Source: Blasia pusilla
Taxonomy: Eukaryota > Marchantiophyta > Marchantiopsida > Blasiales
DNA length: 64,000 bases
Direction of reading: 5' to 3'
NCBI GenBank assembly: GCA_050084515.1
Contig: CM114273.1
Coordinates: 15,562,001 to 15,626,000, forward strand
A program made the position numbers and the translations under genes. The notes beneath the pieces are model-generated. The model saw nothing but the letters and a program-made list of their open reading frames with translations, was not told where the DNA came from and ran no database searches. Positions 32,879 to 46,146 of the stretch are shown one piece after another. How positions within the stretch are numbered: the stretch's first letter is position 1; each line of letters starts with the position of its first letter.

Positions 32879-34645
32879 CTGCAAATTGCGCTTAATTATC
32901 GTTTGAGGAGAATTGCATAGCGCTGCCTCTTGTCCTCAAGGCAACCAGCGAATTTGGGTGAGCTGCCCTCTCTGCCAAAGAGGTGGACTTTGGGCTTCGC
33001 ACTCCATTTCAGGGATTCAATTGATTGGTTTGGGAGAAATGAAGAGTAATCCAATTGACTCTCATTTACAAGAGTCACAAACCAACTAATTTAAAATTAT
33101 CCTTTTTCTACTAGTGTTGTGGATAGTGAGAGTTACGCATAATAAAAAACTGCATGAACTAGAGATATTATGAAAATGATAGAGCATTATGAACCAACTT
33201 CCACCATGAAGTATGGGAGTAAATAGGTCCAACATATGGGAATAGGATAGGATAGTTATCCATGTCACATCCTTCAACAATTATGTTAAGTGTGAATAAT
33301 CCAAAACTGGTGTTTAGACCTAAGGTATATCACTATACTTCACTATACTATATATCTCATACCCCATACCTCTACATGAACACCAACATGGATGGTAGAT
33401 GCCCATCCCCTTATAGTCACATTGCACTCAATATACTACTCTGCAAAATGAATGATCTATGGGGAGCATCGAGAGGATAACTGACTTTGTATGCATACGT
33501 TTGCAGACAAGCATTGAGATGTCAACCAATGTCGCCAAGAGGGACTGCATTGAGCTATGTGTTGGATGATGTATTTTCATTTCATCCTCATGTGATGGTG
33601 CATACATGCCACAAATTAATGCCATGTGTAGAACCTTGCATGTAGGCATATACTTAGCCTTCCGCCAAAAAAAGTGCAAAGAAATCAAACCGCTCAATTA
33701 GAGTTGTAGATGATAATCATTATCCAAAGTAGGATCAAGATAGTTTGTGTCACGTCAACCATATTTCATGATTTGGTCATGCATCTTCCCCATTCACCCA
33801 CCTCTCTGTCTAACATTTAGTGCAGAGACATAAGACTTTCCATTAAGAGAACTCCCCAACATCATATACCTGTGCGGTCCTAGAAGACTACTGGGCAAAC
33901 TCAGGCACGAGCTGATTCATGGTAATCACGAAATGCTTAGGCTTGTCTAGCCTACCCTCACTAAGGGATTCATCACCACGTTGGGGATAATACTGGCGGC
34001 AACCATTTAGAATCACAAATCCTCTTCAGGCACAATATCTTGTCGCATATGAAGGAACAAGTAGGTAGAGGAGATGGGAAAGAGCTAGCCACAAGAAATT
34101 AAAGAGTGAAAAAAAGGGCCCAAATGACTTAAATAGAGGAAGGACTCCAAGTTTTTGGATATCTTGGGATTGTCAAACTCACTACTTAGATGCAATTCAT
34201 AGCAATTGTGAGTCGATCACATTTTCAGATCCACTGTGGCTATTAAAAGCCGCATGATAATCACAATTTTAGTATTTTCAACTTTCATGCAAGTACCTTG
34301 ATTTGCACCAATTCAAACTTGCAACTCGTCATAATTGCGCCCTATTTTGACTCTCCATATTTGCAAAATCAACGCATGCGATAATCTTGTAACTCCTAAA
34401 TACTCACATGAATAATGGTGATAGCACTTGCAAAAAAGCCTCACAAGAACCACATACCAAAAATGGGAAAATTACTTGCCTCCATGTCCCTTCATTTTCA
34501 TCATTTCTCAATTATCACCCAAAGGTTAAACTTTCTCTATTCTAAAGAGATCTCCTTAGGATGCAGCAAATCCCTTTCCGTTCCATGACTTTTTTTCTAC
34601 GTTTCTTGCTATGGACAAAGGGGGGAGGGGTAGTGAAGACCCCTA

Positions 34646-34650
<5 letters not shown>
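32876..34650. other. Unassigned sequence with one small open frame
   Basis: A 60-codon minus-strand frame at 32896-33078 (ending FAGCLEDKRQRYAILLKR) lies in a locally less AT-rich patch and has a more protein-like composition than its neighbours. No family was recognised and there is no start or splice context. The remainder to 34.65 kb shows no gene. Confidence 0.3.

Positions 34651-34721
<71 letters not shown>
34651..34721. repeat. (GA)35 microsatellite
   Basis: An uninterrupted GA run of about 70 bp. Confidence 0.97.
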
Positions 34722-34723
<2 letters not shown>

Positions 34724-34979
34724 ATAAAACAAATTCACTAAACTATATTACAATCTAGGAGATACAAAGTGGCCTAGTTCGTCCATGCGCTCATAGAAGA
34801 TTTTCGATGGAACCTAAACATGGAGATAACTTGACATATGAGAATAGGCTACCGTTACGGCTTCTAACTATTTGACTACCCGGGAAATTAGGGCTTTTTC
34901 CCTATTTTTCTTTGTTTCTATTTATAGAAAAAAGAAAATTATCGTGTCGACTTGGCATATATGGGGCTACATCCTCATA

Positions 34980-35160
34980 TCCTCCCTAATGCATCTGGGT
35001 GCCCTACACCCTAATGGAATATAGGGTTAGATAATCCTAGTAACACTACTCCACAAACCACCTACATCATATTCCTATGGCTCCTTCAACATCTAATTTG
35101 TAACCATCTATTGAGGCTTCTCCTCATATAAGGAGGCCAATCAGATTAATGATGATGAGA
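34980..35160 (-). repeat. LTR-like dispersed repeat, inverted copy
   Basis: The reverse complement aligns with 15466-15650: 'cctccttatatgaggagaag', 'gtaggtggtttgtggagtag', 'aggattatctaaccctatat', then a degraded version of the 18 bp hairpin (reverse complement of 34989-35026). It lies opposite in strand to the copies at 15.5 and 24.8 kb. Confidence 0.6.
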
Positions 35161-35212
35161 GAAATGGATGTTGGAATGGGTGCGGTGAGAGACTAGAGAA
35201 TGTGAATACGAG

Positions 35213-35768
35213 GGTTCAGGCAGCCACTGCACCTCCAATGGAACGGCCGTATGTAAGATATCGTAACTTAAGGACTTTAGTGTTGGAGAGTTCACAAATC
35301 CCAACTACGAACAAGGAAACAAAGTTGTTTCACCTTGTTTGTAGACAAGGGTGTGAGCAGCACACGCTTGTGGTAGACGTTTGGAATTGTACGACCCATA
35401 CGTGTCATTAGAGGATCTAGAACTTCTTTACTACAAATTTCTAGAATTGCACACATATCTCTTTGGAGATGATGGGGTAAATGATCAATGGGTTCAGGCA
35501 GCCACTCCACCTCCAATGGAACGGCCGTATGTAAGATATCGTAACTTAAGGACTCTAGTGTTGGAGAGTTCACAAATCCCAACTACAAACAAGGAAACAA
35601 AGTTGTTTCACCTTGTTTGTAGACAAGGGTGTGAGCAGCACACCCTTGTGGTAGACGTTTGGAATTGTACGACCCATACGTGTCATTAGAGGATCTAGAA
35701 CTCCTTTACTACAAATTTATAGAATCGCACACATATCTCTTTGGAGATGATGGGGTAAATGATCAATG
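35213..35768 (+). repeat. Two-unit 278 bp tandem duplication containing an open frame
   Basis: Unit 1 is 35213-35490 and unit 2 is 35491-35768; both begin GGTTCAGGCAGCCACT and end GATCAATG. By eye they differ at roughly eight positions. Because 278 is not a multiple of three, the duplication shifts frame. The downstream frame 35381-35689 (102 residues) therefore runs from the end of unit 1 (YVSLEDLELLYYKFLELHTY, then LFGDDGVNDQWV) into the start of unit 2 (PPMERPYVRYRNLRTLVLES). The protein is not recognised. It continues after unit 2 in another frame to about 35.99 kb (ALERSYERKTWVLEVPTPMN). Its position beside LTR-like repeats makes a retroelement gag or a Mutator-type region possible, but no motif proves it. 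Confidence 0.8.
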
Positions 35769-36620
35769 GGTATACCTCAAATCATCAAAATATAGTGATA
35801 TCAATAACAAGGGAGGCAATGAGGTTGGCTCTAGAGAGATCATATGAGAGGAAGACGTGGGTGTTGGAGGTGCCAACACCCATGAACTACGAGCTATCTT
35901 TATGGGGTGTGATTCCGCCATGTAAGTTTTCCCCTATTGGATATCCACGCTATTCAAGGATTCATATGAAATTGATGGTGGAGACATAGTGTTCACCCCT
36001 CAAGCCAAAGGGCACACATTCCTTTGGCTAGGGTGTAATAGATACATTCTGCTATGCATTTGTAAGTATTTCTTACATGTTGAAATTCCTAGAATGTTTG
36101 AGTTAGTAATATTTTAGAATCTCTAACTAACTACTTGGGTGTATTGTGCAGTTCAAAAGGTTTGACGAGCACCCTACTACCGAGGTTATGGAGGATGTGC
36201 GACGGGTTCGGAGGATATGAGAGGATATCTTCGTGAATGAATATCTCATAGCATCCTTAGTAGTTCCTAACTTATAAAAAAAATTTATGGTTAAGGAATT
36301 TTCAAATTATTTCAAAATACTAATGCAAGTTAGTGGGACTACCTACAGATGGGTATTCCTCGTATTGATGGAGAAAGTCCTCCAATAAAACTTGTGTGTC
36401 ATGAAAGAGTTGGATGCCTTTATATTGAGGAGTTCGTACTCGAAAATTGGGGCTAGTGGGTTTGGAGGGCCTTGTCACATCTTAGTTTACCGATAGTATA
36501 GCAAGTCGGCGGACCGTTGGATGTAGCTTTGTCTTGAGGTGTCAAATGAAGTTGACCTTAGGTTTGTCGTGTTGGGAACGTCATTTTGTGTGATTTCCCT
36601 ACTTTTGGTCTTTCTTAGCC
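35769..36620 (+). other. Continuation of the unrecognised frame, then spacer
   Basis: The plus-strand frame at 35759-35989 (76 residues, ending FSPIGYPRYSRIHMKLMVET) follows directly on the tandem duplication and looks like the same decayed coding region. Past 36.0 kb I see no open frame. The identity is unknown. Confidence 0.35.
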
Positions 36621-36621
36621 A

Positions 36622-36900
36622 GTAACTTGTGCATGCAGGTTATCGATGGGTTGGGTGTTTTTAGGGAAAGATCCTTTTGGCATTTCCCAAGGCTATACAA
36701 GAGAGAGAGAGATGGCTTTCCCAAGCCATCTTTCTTGTGTTGGATCATTGGAGCATCTCTCTTGCTCATGTGTGAGATAGGAACTAGTGTGCTAGCATTC
36801 AGGTTCCCTCGTAGCAAAGGATGGATGAGGCTCGATATACCGATGTAGATTCATGAGTGGAGTTTTAGGTTGGACGAGGCATTTTTAATGTGATTTTTGT
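36622..36900 (+). repeat. LTR-like repeat related to 24350-24640
   Basis: 'gtaacttgtgcatgcaggtt', 'atttcccaaggctatacaag', 'tctttcttgtgttggatca' and 'gtgtgctagcattcaggttc' parallel, in order, the region at 24.35-24.64 kb. The TATA-like 'ggctatacaa' replaces 'ggttatataa'. A (GA)4 run follows it. The ends are not defined. Confidence 0.4.
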
Positions 36901-39497
36901 TTTGTGGTCTTGTTGTATATGTGTGAGTATATTTTGTTTGTGTATGGATTTATTTGTGTGTTGGGAATATTGGTATTGGGTGGTGTGTATATATGACCAG
37001 CAATACGTATTATATAGTGATGTGTATGAACACAATCTATCTATAGCATGCACCAATCAAGTAGCTATAGGTTGTTAATGGTCAAAGTCGTAGGCATCTG
37101 CGTGCTCCAACTACATCCATAGTCTGTGTAGGGTCTTCTAGTCAGAATGGCCTAAATAGGTCCAATATAGCCCCATGGTCATGATACTTTATGTGCATGA
37201 CCTCAATGTAGATAGTAAGATGATACCCGCTATAAATTACTGTAAATTTTGGAAATATTTTGTATATAAATGGGTTTTTCGAGATTTTTAAAATTTCAAA
37301 TGTGGGATAGGAAGTTTATTTTTTGCAAAATTTGAATTTTATTTTTGAAAAAATTATACGATCGTGCAATTTTAGTAAGAGTGCAATAAAATGGCACTTT
37401 ACAGCCACAATTTAGTCATAAAGTGTGGCTCATGATTGCAGTCATGCAAGTGTCTCGCCATTGTGACAATGGCAATATTTAGACTATATTGCGGTTGTGA
37501 TGCAACTATAGAGGGAATGTTGTATGGCTTTGTGCAATCACAAAGTTTCTTCAAATATAGTATAAGTAATTCTAAATTTAGACACTCATAAACCATGAAG
37601 AGGTAAACATATCAAAGGTACATGTTAGAATCTCAACATTCCTTGAGTACATCATAGCATTAAAGAGAGTGGTAGGAGTAGAAAGAAGCTCATACAATTA
37701 ATCCGATGAGAGGAGAACTTTGTAATGACTTTGATCACAATTGAGAGGATTTGTGTATGTGCATGTTTTGGACCTCTTTTTTGTGAAATCATAACTATTC
37801 TCTCATTTTTGTGTCTAACGATGTTAATCTTGATGTGATTGGAGATGTAAGAGTAGATAGAAGGCTTGTGAAAAGATGTGTTGAGAGGAATAGAAGAAAT
37901 TTTCAAATGGTCAATTGTAATTTCTTAGACATACAACATCGTGCAAAGATGGGTTGAGTTATAGCGGTAGAATATCACTTTAGAGAGTCTAGAGATCGTG
38001 TATAGATCTTCGTTTTCTTATATGCAGCTTTGGCTTACTTCAAGAGAAAAAAGAGAGGGTTGTGCAAGTTTTCCCTGGAGAGGAGACAAGAAGGGATGCA
38101 CAAATGAGAGGTGGAAGGCCTCGATCTTGAAAACTAACGAGAGTGTTATTATTATAAACTAAAAATAGTCCTCAAAGTATGACAGGATCCTCAAAATATT
38201 TAATGCAGAAATTAGTGATATACTACATTATGATGGATGGATCTTCAGTATGTATCTATACAAAATTTTATATGCTGCTTTACCAATGTGTATTTCCACA
38301 ACAACGGCTCAGTATGCTTCTTTTTTTTTTTCCATAGTTTCATTATCTACTGTAAAATTATTTTTTCTTGATTTGTGTTTCTTACCTTTGATTATTATTC
38401 AACCTCCTTTATGAGATTGTACAGTGGATAATCCATTTTTTAAGAAGATACTTCCTAAATTATGAGATCTCTCGTCTATAAATTATGCATCATCCAAATA
38501 TTTTGTTAACAAAGAGTTGTCATCAATATTTCAAAAATGTATGAGTTCTTTTGCTAATGAGTGGACTAAGTTTCAATTTCTGATCATCATCTATAAAAAA
38601 TAAATTTTAAAAACTTTGAAAAAATAGATTGGACAAAATACACTTCTCGCATGTTAATAATCTTGATCCTTTTTCTTCATTGAATATTTCCTTTTGTTTC
38701 TTAACATGGGTCTATGTATTTTTCTCCATCCAACTAATTCACACTTATTTCCTTAGATTCATTAACATTATCAATAGATTCATTCCTATTTGTAGGGACC
38801 AAAGAAGTTTGTGAAAAATCATATGACTTTATTTCAATTAATTGACCAAAAGATCACCATCTTATGGACTAATGATATAACATCATACGGTAAAATTGTT
38901 TTATCAACACTCATGAATGAAAGTAATGTGATGTGTTTGCTATGCTTTAATTATTAATAATTGGTGAGTTTTCCATAAACTTTGCCTCTCTTCAATTATT
39001 ACATAATGACGAAGAGAATTTCATTCTCCTACTTTATATCCTTTTAGTGTAGGAAAATATCTTTAGATAGGAGTTAGGATATTTCGGATTTTTGTAAATA
39101 AGTTAATTCCTTTCTTCAAACCCCTTGTTTATAAGAAAATATCTCTAACTATTTCACTCAAGGCATAAACTCTACCAAGATCAATATTTTATTCTATAGT
39201 TTGGCAGCTTTAGCAACTGAAGACATAACATATATATTATAATTTGAGGAGGGGGGTATTACTTCATTTAGTAGCTCCCTTCCCAAATACGTGGAGCCTT
39301 CCTTTAAAAGGAAGTCTCCTTTAAAATAGCAGAAACACTGTAAAACAGTGGATGAAATTAATATCCAAAATTTTGACAAATACATCTAATGATGATGTTG
39401 ACCAAAATTTTCTATGTCTCAAACTTGGTAAATCATCTTTCTCATAGTATATTTTCCAATTCAGTAGCAGTCCAAAGTTCATTCGTGCACCACACGG
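36901..39497. other. AT-rich sequence, no gene recognised
   Basis: Short open frames on both strands (up to 84 codons) lack domains or coding bias. Nothing else was identified. Confidence 0.4.
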
Positions 39498-40778
39498 TGT
39501 TGAGTCGAGAGCCTTTCTTCGAGTAAGGACGAACCTTCTAGCTGCAGCAGACGTGGTTGATGCAAGTCGAATTCTATAAGAATTTCTCATTTTTTAGTAC
39601 AAAATTATAATGTAAACCTTCCATTATCTCACGAGAAGAATCACGAAAGGTAAAGCCGAGGTGATAACTTCTTCATAACATGGAACCCCAAAATTTCTAA
39701 CTATGAAGTCCCCATAAACTACTTTACATTTGTACACAAGGAAAATATCACAACTAGTGTTAAATCCTACTCGAGTAGGCCTATTGACGTCCATGGATAG
39801 CTATATAAGGACATACAAAGTCACAATCCCATGTCCTTTTGTACATGACTATAGGAAGAATCACCGGAGTTGGAGATTACATAACTTAGTTCATGAACGC
39901 GTCCCTACAATGATAAATTAGATAGCGAGTGAACCAGTACCTATCTACAAAGAGAATCTTTATGTGGTACGGATGAAGGAAAGGAAAATCCGGCACAACT
40001 CGTACTTTATTCCTATCTATACTTGACAAAAATCATCTATTTTCCTCTATAATGGGATTTGGCACAGTTGCTGTCCCAATAAGGGTTATCCATTCTCACT
40101 GGGAAAATAACAAGCCAAACCATCCTCTATTTATAGTATGACTAAACTCATCTAAGATGACAAGTCTCTCATCTCCACAGATATCACACTATATAAACTT
40201 CTCAAAGAATAAACCAAGATCAAGTTACTCTCCCAAAAAGGGTAATCCACTCTCATTGGAATAGCAAGCAATCCCAAAGCCATACACTCAAGAGTGACAT
40301 CAGAGACTCAAGATGTGAAGTAAAAGGTGATGAACCCTTTAAGGTCCCTCCTATTTATATACTCATAAGAGATCCACATGGGTACGAAATAGGGCTAATC
40401 TTATCTTGTGCCACATGGTTTCCTCTCAAGGCTTAGCCAATCATATTTTGACACAAGTAGATTGCCTCTTATGTCTTCCAAAATATCCTCTTTTACTCCT
40501 TTCATATCTTCCAACTACCCCACCAACCCTAGCTACCAACAAATATTACTTTTGCTTTTATTTTATTAAAGCACCAATCCCATTACTTTACTTTTCTAAT
40601 CCCATTTTTTATTTATTATATCTTTTCCTAAAGTTGGGCCCACGCAAATGAGTCATCCTAAAGAGGTTTAAACATGGAAATTTCATTTTCTTAAGCTAAT
40701 TTACTTAATACTAATAAAGATCTCTCTAACATTTAATGATACAGGAGTTTACATAGCGGGTGATTTTACTATACGACA
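39498..40778 (+). mobile_element. Solo LTR of the element-D family
   Basis: A 1281 bp LTR without internal sequence. It starts TGTTGAGTCGAGAGCC (family TGTCGTGTCGAGAG) and ends CTATACGACA. It aligns over its full length with the reverse complement of 51686-52958, including 'atagctatataaggacatac' near 39798 (probable TATA box, in gag-sense orientation), 'gcaagcaatcccaaagccat' near 40266 and 'gtgccacatggtttcctctc'. ACGG at 39494-39497 and again at 40779-40782 is a 4 bp target duplication (five bases with one mismatch: CACGG/AACGG if the terminal A is shared). Solo LTRs arise by recombination between the two LTRs of one element. Confidence 0.9.
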
Positions 40779-40782
40779 ACGG

Positions 40783-43700
40783 GTTCCAACTAATATTGGT
40801 TAACTTAACACATAACGCACTTTAAAACTATATTTTTCAAAAACTCCAAGTTTCCAAAAAAATCAAGCAGTGATCTAGGAAGATCCTATAGCTCACCTTC
40901 ATGCTATTGTGGTAGAAAAAAAGATGCTTTCACATGTAATGCACTCTACATAGTATCTCCAAAATAAAGCCCTTAGTCATATCAATGGATGAATCCACTA
41001 CAAATATCATTATTTTTGGCATCTTTTCTCTTCGAGTATAATTTCATACTCTTAGAAATAGTGAAACTCTCTATGTTTTCCGTCGTGGTCATACCATTTA
41101 TTTTGTTAAGAAGACTATAATAATTTCAAAAACATATTGAAAAATTATATATTTGTGGCTACTCTTCCACATGACAAGTATTCTTTATTACGATCGTTTT
41201 GATAGATATACATATTATGGTGGTCTCCTATGTATTATGACTCATTTCTCTATATCTAGTTATAGCTTTTTGGTTCCCGAACGAGACGCTAATATCACAT
41301 TCAAGTGCTTGTTGAGTTTTTTATCCCATGGATATATAAACTTTCAAGTTTAGTTTTGACTAACAAAGGATCCCACAATAGTATCTATGATATCCTTTGA
41401 TTTTAAAATTTTGCGCTATGTAATATACCATGTTTATTATTGAGAGCATGGAGAGAGATTTTCTTTATGATAATGAAGAAGACAAGGAGGATGAATTTTG
41501 GATTGGGGCAATGACTTCATACAAAATTTGAAAGTGATATTGAAGATGCATAAACAAGAGTGGCATGAACATAGAAGTTGGATGTGCAAATCCTTCTTTC
41601 ATATATTGGAGATATCAATGAAATTTATAAAAATAAATACTTCGTTTCATGACTTCTATGAATCACATAACATAATCAATAACTAAAATACGAGTGATTT
41701 ATTGTAATTCCTACAAAATCCAAGTCAAATCTTCAAAATAACTAAGATACCTAAGAAGATTTTTTTTATCGTGACTACCACGTCACTTAGATAGCATGTA
41801 AAATAGAATACCCCATCAAATGACACACGCTAAATGATAGGACCCTTTATTCCTCTGCTTAGTGCTTATCCATGATGTGTTTCTTTTTTCGTACATATTC
41901 CATTTATTCACCCAACCTCCAAATGTCCCTTGATCTTCCTTCCATCCTCCATCTATCATCCATCCATCAATGGACTCTCCTTGCCTCCATGGATGCACTT
42001 ACCATTCGTCTTCCCTCCATACATCCACTCCTCGTTTTTTTTCCTTCCATTTACCCAACCTCTATGCTCCCCTGGTGTAGGTTTCCATCCATCTTCTATT
42101 TTTACGACCATCCACCACTAAAACATTTCTTCCATCCATCTTGCTTCCATCTGTATGCTCAAGGTTCGTCTTCTCTAAATTTTCCATGTGTTTGCCAAAA
42201 TTTATCAAGGGGAAGATTTTGAACTTGCACTAATAGCATCAAAGTGAAACTTCCTACCATTTGCTTGCATGTATATTTTAAACATACATCATATGTCAAT
42301 TTGTGTATTTCTATTCCAAGGCTTTCCAAAAATCTTACTTACATATTATTTTCTTTATTTTAAACAAAGGCCTACATAGATATATTAGATGGATGAAACA
42401 TATATACAGTAAGACGCGAAATCTAAAATTTCTAAATTCTTCATGTGTAAACTCTTTTTTTGTTGGAAGTTTAACTAGAGCTTGTACACATGGAGTTTCA
42501 AAAATATAATAGAAAAATTAAGAAAAGATTATAACATTCTCAATAGTAGTGGAGAATTTGTGAGGATACACTGTTTGATCTTATTATCCAAGCAAACTTT
42601 TGGGGGTTTGTGAACAAATCTTAACTAAGTGTATAATTCGGACTATTTCAAAGAAACAAGAGTAGATATGAACAACTTGGTGGATTCTTCTTTAGGAAGA
42701 AGGATTTCACGTCCACTATAATTTAAAATCTAAAATAATGGATAATAGTTTCGATGTTTTTAATAGTTTGGAGAGTATGTATAAATGATTGCATTATTCA
42801 TAGAATCCAAATAAGTGCTTTTAGGTCATGTGAAAATTTTGAAATCATCTAATTGTTGAATAAAATAGATAACCAAAAAAACTTATAGAGATTAACATAT
42901 CTTACAACAGAGAGTACTGTGAGTTAAAGTGTAATTAATTTGGTTGGATATTATTCATTCTCAATCTATGCTTCTAACCAGAGAAATGAAGAGTTGTATC
43001 AATAAAATACGGGTATGATAATTTTATTTTGAAGGGAAGAGAACAAAAAGTCCATAATTAAAAGCTATAATTAAAAAAAAGTTGTTAAATTCAATTGGAG
43101 AAGTTTCTCAAATATATGAATATTTTATACAATCCAAACATTTAGGTTAATGCAATATTTAAGTATTTTAAGTCATCCGTTATTCAAAAAGAGTAAATGA
43201 ATTCAAATGTTACTAAAATAAATACACGTTTAACTTCATTGATGTTGTAAGTCAAATCTAAATGTTTATAGCGAAAAATATTCATACTCATACGAAAGGT
43301 TATTCAAATTTCATTACAATATTTACATAAATATATCTTATGTGAAGAGTATTTCCTTATTAGTATGTGTTACATGTTCCTTTTTATAAATCCATTGGAT
43401 GGTTTTCTTCTACTTTAAATGTTCTCATATATATGATTGTACTAACTTAACAAATATATTTTATTTATTACTATTTGTGTCAAAATTATACGATAACATT
43501 GGTGTCACGAGTCGTTAAGAGAAAAAACAAACCAAGATAGCACAAGGGATCTATTGCTTCTAACAACATTCGCAACTTCAACTTGATGAAACTATGTTAT
43601 TTACCAAGCAACACTCTTCAACCTTGTTCAATGATTCAACACACTTTATTCGTGGATACTCATCAACTTTGGCTTTACGATGCAAGTAATATGCACATCA

Positions 43701-45823
43701 TGACTTAGGTGTATAGCTTCTTTCTTGAGATAGATTTTACAAACATACCTTCGTGTATAAAGAAGATCTACAATAATACAAATATGCTAAGTTGTATCAT
43801 TTTGGTTAAAACAAAACTTACTCCATCTTGATTACTTATATCTATGAAAGGGCCACACTAGTTGCGTTATAAGAACCACAATTGGCATAAATCAATCATA
43901 TAGCTCTTAAAAGATCAAAATTATATTTTAAGAATATGGATCCTTATTTATAAAAATTTAAGATTTTATCTTTTACAATATAATAATAAAAATATTTGTG
44001 CATATATGATTATTCCAATGACTATGTACTTTTGGAAGCCCGTTTTCATCTATCTTTAAATAAATAAGTAAATAAAGAAGTAATCTTAGTTGATGGCAAA
44101 AAGACTAACATAAGCACTATATACTTGTTTAATGATATGACACATGATATTTTACTACACTGGGAAAATTAAGAAATAATGTTAAAAATAAGAAGGTAAA
44201 ACTTACATCATAAAATTTATATTAATAAGTAAGCCTTATCTAAATTTACATGCTTTAATCCCTAATGTTTCAAATAGTATAAATTATCATTTAAATTTTT
44301 TTGTAATTATTGTGCTTTCAACACTAATCTAAAAGCATTTTTTTTCCAAATGAAAACATAAAATTATAAAAAATGAAATCTTACATTAAATTTTAAAATT
44401 GGGAATTCCCAAAAAATGTTATGAAATTCAAAAAATTCATTGAAAATGTATATGAATTTATTCAAAGGTTTTTCTCCTCAAGTGAATGGGAATAATTTTA
44501 TCAAATTTTGGAGAAATTATACAACTAAAGTGATGGCTTGCACACCATGTAAACATTTTCTTAAAAAAATTATAATTATGTGGTATTAATTTAATAATTT
44601 GAAATTCCCATACATTTGTACAACTTGAAGAAGAAAGTTTGAAAATGTATTCTCTTACTAATTCATACTATAACCCTAGATCTTGTAAGTGTTACTCATA
44701 TATGTTTTTATATCATCTATGCATTAATCTCCTCAAGTCAATGTTTGTTGTATCCTTTACTTGCTATTGTCATCATTTGAGCTTTTGGTTTATAAGTTCT
44801 AAAAAGACACCTCAGTTATATCCTTCAAAGAATAAATATGAAAAATCATCTACATATAATTGATATCTTAAGTGTGAGAGTTTTGAATCGCTTCGAATTA
44901 TACATCATATATTTGGTTTGTATATCCTTATAAATTTAATGACGGATTACCATGCAAGACTATTATACAAGTGACCAATTATGGATGGGTTATGGAACAA
45001 TGTGGTAATAAAATTTGTGAGGCTTGGATTGTAATTATCTCCATCTTCATGGCTATAAGGAGCAATATCTAAAAACATTATATGAAATAGTCTTAACTAT
45101 TTTCATAAGTCGTTGGAAATAATAGGATGGAGAAGTTAAAGAATAATTTCACATCTATATTTGAATATGAAATGTATCCCAAAATGACCTTTTTATCCAT
45201 GATCCAAAATTGGAAACTAAAGTTAGGGTAGTCACTAGAAGACTTGTGGAGGAATTAACATTTTGATATTATATAAGCTTTGAAAAAAGTTAATCTTCTT
45301 AGTGAAGAGCATAATAAGTTTTTTTTTTTCATTTATGTTGGAGTATGTAGATAATATCCGTAAGGTGTATCAAAAAACATCGAGAGCCAAAATCTACGGT
45401 CAAGGATTGCATGACAAGGAGGTAAAGAAGGCATGCGTATAGTTATTCCCATTTTTAGGCCCATTTGGGGGTATAGTAAAAAGTTTATATGTTGGGTAAA
45501 TTCCGTATTGTTCCAACAAAACTAATTATAAAATTTACATAATTATATTGCGACTGATATGCAAATGTTGTGACGTGATATGGACGTACCCAAAGTGATT
45601 GTGGAGAGTCAATAAAAATTAGTAGCTCTACAAAATATTGAAAAGGTGTTTTACATCAACTCACGATTATAAAAAGAAGAAAAAGCCACAAAATGGTTGT
45701 GCACATGGATGTCTAGATTTCCATTACAAACAATAGTTCACCTTCTTACACTCAATAAGTTCTTATGTTTTCTGTTGTATCTATTGTCAGAGGGAGTATG
45801 AGAGAGAGGGCGGTGGGGGAAAG
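40783..45823. other. Long AT-rich stretch, no gene recognised
   Basis: No coding region could be supported over 5 kb. At 41.93-42.15 kb the plus strand carries many irregular CCATC/CCATCCA units ('catccatccatcaatgg', 'ttccatccatcttgcttcc'), a low-complexity tract that creates overlapping frames. The remainder is strongly AT-rich with homopolymer runs. Confidence 0.4.
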
Positions 45824-45832
45824 GGACTACAA

Positions 45833-46137
45833 TGAGGTTGCAAATAAACAGAGTTAGTATCCGTAGACTTACATCTGTCCTACAGAAGGACTTGTATGTG
45901 TGGGCCCCATCTCCCCCTTCTTTCTCTTTCCCCCCAATTGTCTTTGTGATCCGCACTTTCTCGTTTCTTCCTCCTCCCACCTTCCTTATTGCCCAGCCCG
46001 CTCTTGCCTTGTTTTGCCTTCTACCATGATCCATGAGTGTGGGCCTTGCCTTTTACAATCCATGTTCGTGAACATGTCCAAAATTGTATATCCATGTCCG
46101 TCCTAAGGACAAAATTGTCTGCTTTTGTGCAACTATG
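45833..46137 (+). mobile_element. Mutator-like MITE, copy 6
   Basis: A 305 bp copy. The ends TGAGGTTGCAAATAAACAGA and TCTGCTTTTGTGCAACTAT form an imperfect ~17-20 bp terminal inverted repeat, the clearest in the family. GGACTACAA (45824-45832) and GGACTTCAA (46138-46146) are a 9 bp target duplication with one mismatch. The interior has 'ctacagaaggacttgtatgt' and 'tctaccatgatccatgagtg' as in the other copies. Confidence 0.85.
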
Positions 46138-46146
46138 GACTTCAAG

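Noticed and set aside
32896-33078. A 60-codon minus-strand frame with protein-like composition.
   Set aside because: Too short, no family recognised and no supporting start or splice signals, so it is only mentioned in the interval note.
41930-42150. Repeated CCATCCA units resembling a tandem array or CRISPR-like repeats.
   Set aside because: Spacing is irregular and units are 4-7 bp low-complexity sequence. There is no CRISPR architecture, which is not expected in a plant nuclear genome.
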